This document shows, piece after piece, positions 35,778 to 48,519 of a DNA stretch of 64,000 nt; positions within the stretch are counted from its first letter, which is position 1; the number at the start of each line of letters is the position of its first letter. A program made the position numbers and the translations under genes. The notes under the pieces were generated by a model. The model was not told the DNA's origin. It saw only the letters and a list, made by a program, of their open reading frames with translations, and did not search any database. The stretch comes from Larimichthys crocea (Eukaryota; Chordata; Actinopteri; Sciaenidae). The stretch is taken from assembly GCF_000972845.2 (NCBI RefSeq), contig NW_020853101.1, forward strand, positions 1-64,000. The letters run 5' to 3'.

Positions 35778-37499
35778 ACTTCTGTCGTCTGTAATGGCGC
35801 CTTCACTCGGGCAATCACCTCATTCTCTTCAGTGTAGCACTACTGACACACCTGAGTCTAACTTTAACTTACTTTAAGTAGAAGTTAGTAAACTAATATG
35901 TAATACTTTAAACTGACTTTGATATTTATTGTCATACAGTGTAATGTCAGTAGTTTACAGGGACTGTCAGTCATGCAGGCTGTCCTGAGTTTGTCCAGAT
36001 AACCATAGAGCGTAAGCTCAGTATTCGAACACCAACAACTGGGTCAAGCTCCAGCTCAAACAGGGGATTTCAATTTGTAGCAAATGGATATCTGAAAGAA
36101 ATGGATAATGGAGATCCGGGCCAAGACTTCATCTGCATTAACAACTTGATACATGAGCATGAAGAGAATGATGGATTTTGGCTAATCTCTACAAACAGAT
36201 ATCACCATATAAAGACAGATAGAAATCGTGGTCATGGCTTTCAAGTTTGCATTCTGGGCCAATACGTCCAGCCTGTTGCAGGAGTCCATGTGGAGAGCAA
36301 AACAAAGACCCACTGTAACATAAGTGGCCAATGCTACTTGGACAAACAGAAACTGGAACGCTTCTGGTGCCAACATCTTGGTTGCTTGTCTACAGATTCA
36401 TGCATGCATCTGCAGATATCTGTTTATTCTTTGCTGGGTAATCTCTATCTATGTTTGACCGTTAGTCATTTTTAGAATCAGCACAAAATACTGGCCGGGT
36501 TCATTTCCTTTTTAGAGGAATCTCAGCAGGAGAGGATTTAACCTGAGAGATTAGGATGGAGATACTAAAGGAGGAGAGTAGGAGAGTGAAACAGAGAAAA
36601 AGGGGAATCCAAGAGAGAGAAGTTGCGATGAAGAAGAGACAATCCCAGATCCAGATTAACGAGCAGGCAGCCCAGCAGAGACAGCAGGGAATTAGACATT
36701 AAAAAAGAACAACGGAGTCGGTTGGAAGGAGAGAGAGCAATACAGCAGGAGGAGAATGAGACAAGGACGCTCTTACAGTAACAATCATTTACTCTGGTAA
36801 TAGGTTTTGTTAGTCATGCTGGAGTATAAGCATGCAGTTAGGACAGAGAGATGCTCGGGTGTATTTTGGTCCTGAAGGCTGGAGCTCTGCCAGCAGAGGG
36901 TGGTGCCGCTTTACATTTATTTCTCTTCAAACAACTTGCCTGTGGACAGCTCGTCAGATCTTGGATTTTCTGTGGAAGCCGTTGTTGCTTTTCCAACAGT
37001 TAAAGGCCTTTTAATAGTGAGCGAATTATCGAAACCACTCATCACACATGTCCTGCTTCCTGTTTAATCAGTAGATTTGAACGTTGTCTGCTTCTCAGCT
37101 CTTCTGTTGAAGCGGTCTTGTGGTGACTGTTTTACTTGACAGACTGCAGCTGTTAAGAGGTCCTGCATATCACTGGTAGATGTTTGGCAGCTCCGGAAGC
37201 ATTTTGCCTTCATTTCAGCATAAAACTAGAAGAGATACAGACAGGAAATAAAGGGTGTAGGAGGAGCACAATAATGCCCATGGTTTCAGGATGACTTAGA
37301 AATGAACATATGGCTCTATGTTCACGTCCTTTTGGCTATGCCATGTAAAACATACTGTGAAAGAGCAACATAAATATCAGTTGATGTTGCTGAAAAGCAG
37401 AATTTTATTTCATTCAATCAGCCTTTCTTGTTTCAGTTTCTAGTACTGGTAACACACCAGAAGACTGGGTAGACAATTTTAAACAGTGAGTATAATAAT

Positions 37500-37537
<38 letters not shown>

Positions 37538-37668
37538 TTTGTCATATTTGGGTTTTGTCTCCAGTGCCCTCTCTCTCCTGGCCTCTCCCTGCAGTAGCCC
37601 TGACAAAACCACTCATCACCCAGCACATTGGCCCCTGGCAAGCAAATGCAATACAACAAATGAGTACC

Positions 37669-37731
<63 letters not shown>

Positions 37732-40700
37732 ACGTCTTGTGTGTGTGAAAGAGAGATTTTTAGTAAATATGCTTCCTTTAGGGAACATTATTAGGAATCA
37801 CTCTATTAATTTTCACTGCTATGCCGATGACACCCAATTATATTTATCGATCAAGCCTGAAAATCCAAGCATGCCTTATAATGCCTACAATGCCAACCTC
37901 AGAAACGTCAGAAACTCTCTTTCTAGAGACTTAGTTACTTTAGACGAGATCACCATCTTGGAGTTGTTTTTGATCAGATTTTATTCTTTAATGTCCACAT
38001 AAAACAAATTTTGAGGACTGCTTTCTTACACTTATGTAACAACGCCAAAACCAGACGCATTGTATCTCAAGAGAGACAAGTTTGTCTCCATGCTAACAAA
38101 ATAGCTTCTTGTCTGAAGGCTGGTTGGAAGCGCACAGATCAATCACCCTCTGGACGTATGTTCAATGACCAGGATATGAGGTGTCTGCACTGCCAAGTCA
38201 GTACATCTGCTTGACACAGCACAGCCACTCACTTGTCTTTTTAGCTCCGTGTTCTCTCTATTTATTAAGCAGCAGTGACCTCTGTAAGAGAACTGCAGTC
38301 AGTGGGAAAAGACAGAAACTCCATTACAATAACTCATGTACAGTTTGATATATAAGTTATGTTCTCTCCCTGTTTCGGCACTGCCTTTATCGTCCACTGA
38401 AATTAAAATGCTGGACATGTGGGCATGTATCTTGTCTAGCACCATAGCTTGTTTGACACGCTATCAAACACCCACTGAGGTTAAAAGTGCACTGCTAATG
38501 CTAACATTGGTTTGCCAGCTCAGTTGTAGCACACTGAGCCAACAAAACATTACATGTCTGTATGAATGTGTGTAAATCAGGGCAGTGCTAAAATAGAGCA
38601 TGTCTGCTCAGCTCATGTTGTAAGGCCAAATATTGTGGTGAAGCATAAAATTGGTACATGGAGGATGATTTCCTGAGTTTTCTAAAGCAGGGTTATTATA
38701 CCAGATTAACACATCAAATAGACTTTTCTTTGATGAGAGGTCGGCTATTTCCAGCGAGAGAATCCTTTACTGCGGTATCACACTGATACGAGTAACCTAA
38801 AATCAATGTTGTTTCGCCCTGTTTTTGGTGAGAACATCTTGTCTGAGAGTTCACATTTCAAGACAGTGTTTAGACAGGATTTAGTTCTGTGTGGTTGGTA
38901 GGATGATTTTAATATTGCATATTCACTGACTTCAATCCCATCCAGAGCATGTGTGTTTATGATTCTTCCGACCCCTTCCCCCAGTATTAATTACATCCCC
39001 AAATACCTGCTGGTTTTTGGCACACTTGTCAGTCCTCTGAGAATTCATTCCATCTGTATAATACCCAGTTGTTTCCAAATGTATTCAGGAGCTTTGCATA
39101 TGAAAAGCAGCAGTTCCTGTTATTGACTTTTACAAATTTATACTCCATTTGCGCAGTGTCGGCTGTAATAAAAGAAAATGTATAAAGATTGTTGATAACC
39201 TAATGGATATACATTTTCACTGACATACAGTCTTCTTTGAAATCATATATTGTGATGGAAAAATACAAAATTCTTTAGAGCTAAAAGGTTTCATTTTATA
39301 TCACATTGTTGGTTTATAGTGTATCCTTACACTTTCTGAAAATAAAGATTAAAAACAAGGTGTATTTTCTAATCTAGTGACTCTTTCATTGTAATATTGG
39401 ATTTACAATGTTTTTGCTGGGTCAGAACCTTCCCGATACCTTCATGGTTTACATCCATGTTAGCTTGCTTGCAGTCCTCATGCCTGTCTTCATCAGTCCA
39501 TTACCATGTTTCTTGGTACACTACCACTACAAACAGGGGATCCATAGAATAGCAGGTAAATTTATTTTTATTTTTTTTTCCACCCAGCTATCTAGCTATT
39601 TATTTCATTAGTCGGAAATTCATTGTTGGCCACCAATCTCTAGACAAAAACAGCACCACCAGCAGCACCCACAGCAAACATCAGCAGCATTGACTCACCC
39701 ACCACACATCGCCACAGTTCTCCACATATTATAAGACATCAAGGCCTACCTAACGCGGCATTGGCATGTTTGTTTGGAAGTGGAAGAAGATGAACTTGAA
39801 AGGCCTGTTGAACCTGTCATAGGTCCAGTTGTTCATGCATTCAAGGCGATGTGTGTTGGAACCGAGCAGTGGTAGATGTGGAAGAAGTCATGGAGCCTGT
39901 GCTTTGGGTTAAAGAGCGAATCAGCAGCAAAACCTGGCAGTAATCAGTAGTGTGCTGAGTAATATGATGTCTGCTTACCATGGAGCATGGTCAAAATGAA
40001 TGTTCCTTCTGTCCAAATAAGGCTTTATTTTGTTTTTATTAAAGCAGTCAAACTGATTTTTATCTCACTGACTTATATGGAAGAACTGATAAGTTGAACT
40101 GTACACAGCAAACCATTTGTAATGAATTTGAAATGCATTAAACCGGTTTACATTATCTTGACATAGCACACAGTGAGCAAATAATTCTACTGAAAGTGAT
40201 TCCAAAGGATGACATCACTCTTTGCTATGTGCTGATATTGTTATTCAGGTGCAGATGTGGGCCAGTGTAGCCACGGGGCCTGTAAATGATTTATTAGAGT
40301 CGAGCACAGGGAGACGGCCTATGAGAATCTAATAAGACACCTGCACCTGGGAGGGTTTTATACCACCTATGTGGGGTGTGGAGGAAGACTAGGGAATGTG
40401 GGGGGATGAATGATGGTGGATTGAGGAAAATGGACTGAGGAGAGGAGGCATAAAAGAGCACAAAGAAGGTATAGTGGGTCAGTGTTGGGAAGGTTGGGGG
40501 AAACTTGGGAGGGAGAAAGCGCCTCAAAGATACAAGGAGCAAGGGGTGGGGGTGGGGTTTGAAGTGTTTGAACATAGATGGTATGAAAACTGATGAAGTC
40601 ACACAGTGAAGTCCATCAAAGTCATACGTTCACTTGTTCCAGTTTTCCAAATGAGGGAATTTAGACATTTCCCCAGATTTCCAGTCACTATTCTTTGCAC

Positions 40701-41100
40701 CATTTATTGACAAAATAAACATTGCTGGATAATCAAAACTGTTACTTGAAGCGCTTCTATGAGTAAGGCAATTTTGTCATGGCATCTTGACGGTTTAAAG
40801 ACAGTTTTCAGTGCTTGACCACCACTGAGTCATCACTTTAACTTGTCCTTCTGACATTTATTCCCATATGACATGCATGAACCATTAACACAGACTGACA
40901 GAGGACCAGCCAGGGGAGGGTGTGAAGGGCATGGCAGGACAAACTTACCCTTACCTTACATGACCATTTTTATTTTTTGCTGTTGCTGCTTTGGCTCTGG
41001 ACTCAATCAATTCTAAATATTTTAGTGCAAATAACAGCTGAAATAAGTGCCCTTTTTTAAACACAGGCGATACATGGCAGATTCACATCACAAACAAATT
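35778..41100. other. snx7 intron 8 or downstream region; no gene seen
   Basis: No exon matching the missing SNX7 tail was found. Contents are LINE A copy 4 (37769-38070), TG microsatellites (37502-37535 and 37671-37730), a purine-rich stretch near 36530-36770 and otherwise AT-rich, apparently single-copy DNA. Confidence 0.6.
37769..38070 (+). mobile_element. LINE A copy 4 (RT palm fragment)
   Basis: About 300 bases directly after a TG repeat encode [19 protein letters not shown] and [10 protein letters not shown], then [13 protein letters not shown] and a frame-shifted NVHIKQI region, ending near RRIVSQ. It is an internal slice with neither family end, so it is a relic of a larger copy or of a recombination. 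Confidence 0.88.
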
Positions 41101-41125
41101 AACTTAAAGGATATAAACAAAAAAC

Positions 41126-42843
41126 TTAAACCTGTTCAATGTCCTTGTTGCGCGTGAGAAAAACCAGCATATTTACTTTTTGAGGTTTGAGAGAGGATCG
41201 GAGTGGAGTTACAATATTTCCAGCGGCACTGAAAACTCTCTCTGATGGTGCACTTGTTGCGCAGATGCACATGTATTTTCGGGCGACTTTGGAGAGGAGA
41301 GGGAATCTACTCTGGTTGTCGCACCACCATGCGAGCGGGTCTGCACTGGAGTCGATGGGATCCTCCTGGAGATAGCGTGTGAGTTTGGTGTCGGCTCGAA
41401 CTCTCTTGGGTATGGCTGCAAAGGTGATTGTTTGTGGCTTCAGCAGGTCTCCCAGGGTTTTTCTTTTAGCCACTGATGGCATCACTGTTTGCGCTGATGA
41501 CTGCTGTACAGTAGCTGACGCACTGGCACTGCTTCCCCCGTCTTCTTCCACATCTAATATCTCCTCAATTAGCGCTCCCCTTGCCTCCTCCGTGTCTTCA
41601 TCAAAATTCCTGCCCCAGTATCGAGGATCCAGCAAGCAGGCTTTTGCCAAAAGTTTCTGTAAGGCAGCTGATCTGTATTTCTCCTCCAAAACACTGCACA
41701 TCTTGCACTTGATGTCTGAAATAAGAGTGGTGTCCTCATGTGATGGTTTTAAAACATCCTCACTGAGGAGTTTCAGGACGGGTTTGATGGATGAGACGGT
41801 GACATAAGTCTCACCAGAGAGCAGATCAGTAAATCCAGCGGCTGGCTTTAATGCTGAATTTATTGATTCCAAAACAGCAATGTCTTGCCAGCTGGGAATG
41901 AGATGCTAATGACGCCGATCATTCACCAGCACTCTTTTTATGGCTGTAGTTTGCTTTTCGTTTTAGTGTATTTTTCCTCAACAAAAAACATTTGAATCAT
42001 CTCAGAAATGATTCGAGCAACTTTTAACTCAACTACATTATTGATTGTATATGTTTGATTTTATATGTTTGCATAATGAAAAAAAGAAACGGCTTATTAT
42101 ATTATATTAATAGGCTAACTTTACCATTATGAGTCCGTGCTGAGGGATTTGGAGCTCCACTTGCGCTTTCGCCAGATCTCTCCTCTTCAGCCAGCTCTGC
42201 GAGAACGCACCCACCAGTGAGTGACAGAGGCCCATTGCTCGGGTTGTGCGGTCTTTGAAACTTGCCATTGCATTTGTCACTGCAAATTATGTCTGAAGCA
42301 GTTCAGCCACATCAAGTCCATTTTTTTCACTGCTACGACAATGTTTGCCCCGTTGTCGGTGGTTATGCATGCCAACTTTTTCTCATCCAGCGACCACTCC
42401 TCAAATGCACTGTGGAGAGCCTCTGCAATATTGTCGGATGTATGATTCTGTGGCATGAACACCGTTTTGAGGCAGCGGGATTTTAGAGTCCAGACTATGG
42501 TCAGATAATGTACCGTTAGACTCATGTACGGTGTCATATTAACACTTGACCACATGTCAGTGGTGGCAGAAAAATAGTCCACGTCTTTGAGCTCACTCTG
42601 AACAGATGCTCTGGCTGCACAGTACATTTTCGGGACAGCAGTCTCTGAAAAGCAGGATGGTAGCTTGCTAGGTGAGACCTTAAATTTGATGTGTTTCCTT
42701 GCTTTATTTGAATTTTTTTTTAGGCAGATTTGACAAATTGCCTCATCTAAGTTAGCTGGTTCCCCCTTTTCATTTGGCTGAAAGCCAAAATGCTCCCAAA
42801 GGGGTGAAGTTACATTTGACTTTGGAACAAGCGCAGCTGCCAT
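41126..42843 (-). pseudogene. BED-finger hAT transposase (ZBED-like), broken
   Basis: hAT transposases cut and paste DNA using a BED zinc finger, an RNase H-like core and a C-terminal dimerisation domain. From an ATG at 42843 the - strand reads a BED-like start (LWEHFGFQPN, CQICL; the His pair is not conserved), then FSATTDMWSS (first catalytic Asp region) and CITTDNGANIVVAV. The frame breaks at 42277 and continues one frame over with AVTNAMASFKDRTTRAMGLC and a LKRRDLAK segment to about 42130. After about 200 unclear bases, an AIKRVLVNDRR segment meets an in-frame TAG at 41906-41908. Then 41872-41126 is open and holds LLDPRYW and the hATC block (DPLAWWCDN, SAPSERVFSAAGNI, LVFLTRNKDIE). No terminal repeats were found. 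A domesticated gene is unlikely given the lesions. Confidence 0.88.
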
Positions 42844-43024
42844 CTCTCCTGCTCTCACTGTAACGTGTCTGGTTACCTTGGTTACGCGGTGTCTAGCACA
42901 AATTCCATTTGGGCCTTCTTGTAAATTCAGCAAATTCTGAATATTAAAGTATTCACAATAATACACATGGTCTTTGCAAATGAGCATAATGTACATGTTT
43001 ATTTTTATATAGGGCAGGGAAGTG

Positions 43025-43185
43025 AAATCTGATCACAAGTAGTGACCTGAGGCGCATACATAGAAGCATTTTAATGCCAGGTGTGAAGTGACATAGCTGT
43101 CCACTTGTTCTCAGGTCACCCAAAATGCATGGTAATACCAAGTCTAAGCAGGGCATTTGATCAGATCACTCTGACAACGGCTTCT
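43025..43185. repeat. Possible short fish MITE-like repeat
   Basis: The stretch around GTAGTGACCTGAGGCGCATA and GGTAATACCAAGTCTAAGC with TGATCAGATCACTC resembles a frequent short fish repeat. Ends were not defined. Confidence 0.35.
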
Positions 43186-43259
43186 GCCACACCTGACATC
43201 TGAAATCTGGTACCAGTTCAGAGAGACTTCATCGCTGTCAGGTGTAACTAACTAAGCAT

Positions 43260-43990
43260 ATTTAAGCTTTGGGTACTGACTGAAAGAATGAGGCTGGATG
43301 AAAATGGACGAGATTAGTTTCTAAATGAGGCTGCATAGACTTACCCTCAGGGAGATGATGAGGACCTTGGACATCTGTTGAATGAAGGCCATTGAGGTGG
43401 TTCATCAGGAACGGATCAGGATGATCCACAGTTGGGGAACTTGAACAGGTATGCCCAGAGCATACGTCTGGACTTCCCCTTCCTGGATGGAAGCTCTCAC
43501 ATGGATATACCATGTTTTAGAGAAGACAAAGGGGCCTTTTTGTACAGGATACAAGAATCCTTCTTGCAGGATACAGTAGAGAAGTATTTAAGGAGCAAAG
43601 TGGGATGTGTGAACTGTATGAACAGTGAATGTGCCTAAATGCTATTTCAGATTAGCATTTAGTGCTGCTCTGACCTTAGAGTAACTTTAGCCCATAACAT
43701 ATCCACACACATATACTAACCGTCTTCTTATAAGTGTTATATTAATGAAAAACCATAATGACATGGCCAGAGACAGAGAGGACGGTCGATGATAAAAGTG
43801 AGATGGTGTTTTAGAAGGACCAAGCTGAACATAAGAATGAGACTGTGTTCACTCTGAGACACTACGCTGAACTCAAGTGCTGCTATAGCATCGTAGTATG
43901 GACAAGAAACTAGAGCCTAATAGTAAATAAAATTCATGAATGTTTTATTTTTTTGTTAAGCAAAATTTAACTTTGATTGATCAACAGAAA
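43260..43990. other. Unassigned stretch; no gene seen
   Basis: An open frame at 43432-43638 (+) has no recognisable domain, and the surrounding DNA shows no repeat I can name. Treated as non-coding. Confidence 0.4.
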
Positions 43991-44376
43991 ATTTGACTAT
44001 CATTTAATTGTTTAAGTAATTTTTCACTAACAAGGACCACGCCCGTACAGATGGAGTTTGAACATGTTTATTACAAGTGACGTTCGGGAAGCGTGGGTGG
44101 TAAGCTGTGGGAGGGTTTAGGGAAAGAGAGGGTGAGAGGGTTCGAGGGATGAAGGGATGGGGGTCGGAGGATGAGGGATGAAGGGAGGGAGGAAGGGGTG
44201 AGGGGAGGGAAGGCGAGGGGGATGAGGGATGAAGGGAAGGAGGGATGAGGCGGGACCATCGGCAGAGTGGTCCCGTGGTTGACCGGAGGGATCCTGGAAG
44301 GAACCTGGGGGATGGAGACTCTGAGTGGGGGAACCGTCTCTCTGCGACTCTAGGATTAGAGCCCCAAGAGAAAACT

Positions 44377-44712
44377 TCATGCGGAGAGAAGCGCGTGTGC
44401 ATTTCGAATGTCGTTCAGGTCATCACGGACATAGGCTAGGTACGCGGTCGAGGCCCAGTGGCCAAGTATTTTGGTGATATTGTCGGGTATGCCCCGTCCG
44501 GAAGCGGTGGAGGCTGCTCCAATGCGGAAGGAGTGCCCCGAGTACGGCTCCGGGGGAATGCCGGATCGGAGCAGGATCTGGCGGAAGTGGCGTTGGAACC
44601 AGGAGCGCGCGGCTACTCTGCCGGTCTCTGAAATGAATGGAGGGTCTAGGGGGGAAGCTTGGCAGGCTAGGCGGGAGTTGATGTAATTGAGAACGGGTTC
44701 GTGAGGGCTCAA
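44377..44712 (-). pseudogene. Tyrosine recombinase C-terminal half
   Basis: Tyrosine recombinases join DNA through a catalytic tyrosine. This 111-codon open frame has GHSFRIGAA (catalytic His60 and Arg63 of the frame), KILGHWAS (the His/Trp position, His85-Trp86) and AYLAYVR (nucleophile candidates Tyr91 or Tyr94), then stops 17 codons later, as expected for the protein's end. The N-terminal half with the first catalytic Arg is not in this frame, and the DNA immediately upstream is frame-shifted, so an active enzyme cannot be read. Confidence 0.85.
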
Positions 44713-44762
44713 GGGCGAACTCGGTCGAAAGAGGTAGACTGGTTGAGGTTAGAATAGAAAGG

Positions 44763-45447
44763 CTAGGATTGAAAGAAGAGGGAAGGATGATGGGATGCAT
44801 GTGCACGGGAAAAGAGTGGAGCTTGAGGGACAGTAGAGGAGGAGTGGGAGGCGGGAACCGAGAGTGTGCGGCTCGATACAACCTGGCCCTGGGTAAGGGC
44901 TGAATGAGAGGGCTGAGCCGAAGACGGTGGCGTGACGTCATCGTCGTGGCTACGGCGACAGCGACCCGGAAGTGGTGTTTGGCTCGTGGAGTTGTGTAGA
45001 AAGTTTCGAAGATGACGGAAAAGTGTGGCCTTTCTGTCGGAGTGGTGGAAGGGGATGTTATGATGAGTGAGAGACCGTTTCAGGCTGGCGACTGTCCAGT
45101 CGGCTATGCCTGTGTCTGGAGGGCGCACGGCGTGTTGCCCGGGTGAAATCGCCTCGGGGCGGTTCCGCCGGTCGCCGGCGCGTCTGGATCGGGAGCGGGT
45201 TGGAGAGGAGCGTCTGGAGTCGCCGGGTTCTCCCCCTGGGCCTGTGAGGTGGAGAAGGCCCGATGGCGTTGGAGCTGTCCGAGATGGATGATCTCAGACG
45301 CCGGCGGATCTGGACGACGGAGCGCGGCCGTGGTGGCTGCCCGGCGGGGATTACCGGCGACGGAGATGTTTCGGACACTTCGGGAGTGTTGGATATCTCT
45401 TCGAGCAGGTCGCTGTCGGAAGCATTAAGGGCGAGTGTTTCTTCCAT
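44763..45447 (-). pseudogene. Gag-like basic protein of the tyrosine-recombinase element, frame-shifted
   Basis: From ATG 45447 (MEETLALNASDSDLLEEISN) the frame encodes an acidic start, then an Arg/Pro/Ser-rich body. Near 45125-45135 the sense continues in a second frame with TGIADWTVASLKRSLTHHNI and ATLFRHLRNFL. That segment resembles SAP-type DNA-binding helices found in proteins of such elements. A Ser/His/Pro-rich tail follows to 44763. The frames overlap by about 70 bases (45058-45128), so either a mutation or a frameshifting site is possible. Confidence 0.6.
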
Positions 45448-45589
45448 GATGCGGATGTGACAGCAGCGCCAAAGAAGGAGTGGAAGGAAGAGGGAGTGCT
45501 TAAGTACATGGAGAACGGAAATTGAACGAGTACGAGGCGTGGCCCTTATTCCCGAACCCGGTTTATAAAACCCCATGTCAAGAAGAATC

Positions 45590-47632
45590 AGGGATCTACT
45601 GTATAACCAAGATATGCAGTGCTGGCAGATTCAATCCTGATAAACTCACATAGAAAACAGTCAGCCCACGTATTGATGCATGTCACACATTGCCACTGCG
45701 TGTTGCTCTTCAGACACTTCATGCATTAGATACTTTGCAATAATACCTGATATACTGATATAAATGGTAAAGCAGGCATTGTTGCCATTAAACATGGCAA
45801 AGAGAGTCACTGAGTGGTACACTTACTGTACTGTACTCTACATACTGTGGGGGTGCTGACCTTCAGTTCATGTGTGGATGTGACAAAGCTCCTGCTCAGT
45901 TTGATAACTTTTATCTGTAATATCAGGAATAATACAGTGCACTGCTGTAATGTGTGATTATACACTGTCTGGTGGAAATAGCACCTACAGTAATATTGTA
46001 ATCGCAGTGGTCAGATTGCTGTGTGGGTGTAGCAGTGAACATGTGTACATATTTGCAATTCTATTAGCAGGTCTACGTGCAGTTTTTATCACAGTTGTTC
46101 CTTTTGCACAGTCTGCATATTGTTTGAAGACAGTGAAGTGACAGCCCATCAGTAACATCAGAAATATTCAAGCCAACACTTCACAATAACCAGCAGAGCC
46201 TGTCAGGCAAACACTCAGCCCACTCGCTTTAAAATGTCCATTCATTTAAATCACAAAGCTGCTGGTAATGATCTGTTGATTTAATTTATGGTGAGCGCTT
46301 GTCAGGTTCTTCTCGTGTTAGACTGTACGGATCAGGAAGTGGTGGGATCAGAGGAAGACCATTTAACACCGTGCATATTTTCATGCATCAAATTCAGACA
46401 AAAGCAGTTTGACCAGGACAGAGCGAGAATTTAATCATGGATTAAAAACTGAGATGTGGCTTAACTGTTGACATTGCCTCACCCAGTCCTCTCTACAGCT
46501 ATGAATAATTAATTATTACAAGAGAGAAGAGTAAAAATATATGCATTGTTGAAGATGTGTGAAGTTAAGCATCCCCTGATGATATAGAAGGATGTGCTAT
46601 GTGCTCGGGCTGAGCCCCCGGCAACGCTGGCTCAGTTTCAATATGTTATAATTTATGAGAAATAATTAGCTATAAACTGCAGCTTTCTTTACATAGAATA
46701 TGTGAGTGATGGCTCAGGAAACCAAATTTCAGGTTATTGACTAAAGCTCATAGCCTCCAAATCCAACAGTTATTGAAGATGCAGTGATCATCATTCAGAT
46801 GCAGGTTTGTGATGAGCTGAGTGTTCTGCCCTCACCGTGAATGGCAAAGGCAGAGCCTTGCAAGCATTGCCATGGTTACCTCATAGCAACAGGGACTGGA
46901 ACTGATATAAAGGATGTTGCTTATATTTCAGGTCAACAAATATTTAATATTTTTCCACTGTCTGCTTGGACTAGTTGTTGAAGGGCAGTGTTGGTACTTT
47001 GGAACTGAATGTGCCAACAGCTTTGCCAGTATATTGCAGAATGAGCTATTAGACTTTCGACAAGTATCTCTTAGAACTCCATCATAGCACACAGTGTAAC
47101 ACAAACATGTATCATTCATCACACTGTAAGGATGAAAAAGATTTAGGTGTAACGTTTCTATCCTCATAACTGAAGCCTGACATCAGGTTTCTCATTTACC
47201 TCGTGTCGCTACAGTAGATACACACACTGGTTAACAGCAGTAATACTAAACACTCCACAAGGTAACTATTTTAAAAGAAAAACCCAGAATACATGAGTGC
47301 TAGTCAGATCATTGACCTTGTCTGAACCACCTCCCACACATCTTTCCAAAGGCAGTGTAGGGAGGGCTTCACCCAACAGTGTTTGCAACTGTGTGGAAGT
47401 ATAGACGGGGTTAAAAATTCTCACTCTTCATGGAACTACTTCTCATGTAAACAACTAAGTGCAACTTCATAAATGCCTTTAAGGAGAGTTTGTCTTGAGC
47501 GTGTTCCATTTCCCTGTTTGTATGATTCATTGCATCAAGACAAGATGCAGGTGTACAAGAGCTCCGTTAAATGGACAGGAAATCCATCTGTACATGGTCG
47601 GCATTGATTTAAAGTCAAATTGAGTCTGCTTC

Positions 47633-47673
<41 letters not shown>

Positions 47674-48519
47674 GCGCGTGCGCGTGTGAGAGAGAGAGAG
47701 GTAGGTTGCAGTTTGTTCCTCTGCCATCTGTGTATGTTTGTCCTGATTCTCTGTGTTTACCTGTTCAGCACCGGTGGAGTCTGGGGGATAGCTGTGGGCT
47801 GATCAGACCGCTGCTTTCCTAATGAACCCTGTAATTAGAGCTTTAGCTTTAGCCCTGGGTCTGTGTGTCATCATGCATCAGGGCCATATGACTTGTTTGC
47901 ACTCTTGCTCTTTTATAGGATACTTCCACTTTATTACAACTTGTTTACAACATATCCCTCAGGTATGATTATGTTGTACTAATCAAAGTAATTGATATAT
48001 CTAGATCTGAAAACAGAAGCAGAAGAAACAGTCAGGTGATCTGGCCAGTTAACCTCAGCCATGTTCCGACCATGCAATCAGCATTTTAAACATTTCTAGG
48101 CCTTTATGGACGATGACCTCCTATTATGATAGTCAGCCATAGAAGACATTGTTTTTAAAACACTAAAGACAATGATGCTAATAATCCCTTTATTGACAGA
48201 CAACTATTGTTACAAACTGTTTACAATGGACAACTTGGGTAATAAACTTGCCCTTGACCTCTGTTTCCCAAACCTGCCTGTTCATGATCCTGTCCTGCTG
48301 ATCATCTTTTTAGTGATGTCATCACATTCCAAGATCTCAGCAGTTACTTTGGGCAACTGGTTTCTGGCAGCTTCTTCTTTTTATAGCTACAGCTAAATAA
48401 CATAGGAAGTGCTGAGATCTCAGATTATGGCTTTATTGCTAAAAAATTATCCAAATGGGCAACGAGCCCATCTGACTGCTCGTTTTTCTTGCCAAGCACG
48501 TTTTTTATATGATGATTTA
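45590..48519. other. No gene seen
   Basis: AT-rich DNA with no recognisable protein family on either strand. A TG/CG and GA microsatellite lies at about 47635-47700. Most appears single-copy. Confidence 0.6.

Larger units (their letters stand above)
44004..45580 (-). mobile_element. Tyrosine-recombinase element (DIRS/Ngaro- or Crypton-like), degenerate
   Basis: On the - strand the element reads a basic, Pro/Arg-rich gag-like protein (45447-45058), a frame-shifted continuation with a SAP-like helix (45128-44763), and the C-terminal part of a tyrosine recombinase (44712-44377). A purine-rich tract follows at 44085-44255. No reverse transcriptase is seen in this stretch, so it is either an internally deleted DIRS/Ngaro-type element or a Crypton-like element. 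GC content is clearly higher than that of its neighbours. Terminal repeats were not resolved. Confidence 0.75.

Noticed and set aside
36085..36480. 124-codon + strand frame
   Set aside because: No splice support, domain or repeat similarity; an open frame of this size is expected by chance in 64 kb.
37414..37794. Cys/Val- and Thr/His-rich frames on both strands
   Set aside because: They are translations of TG/CA microsatellites.
40341..40360. A Cys-Thr-Trp-Glu-like reading considered as the missing snx7 last exon
   Set aside because: No proper acceptor and no further match to the SNX7 tail.
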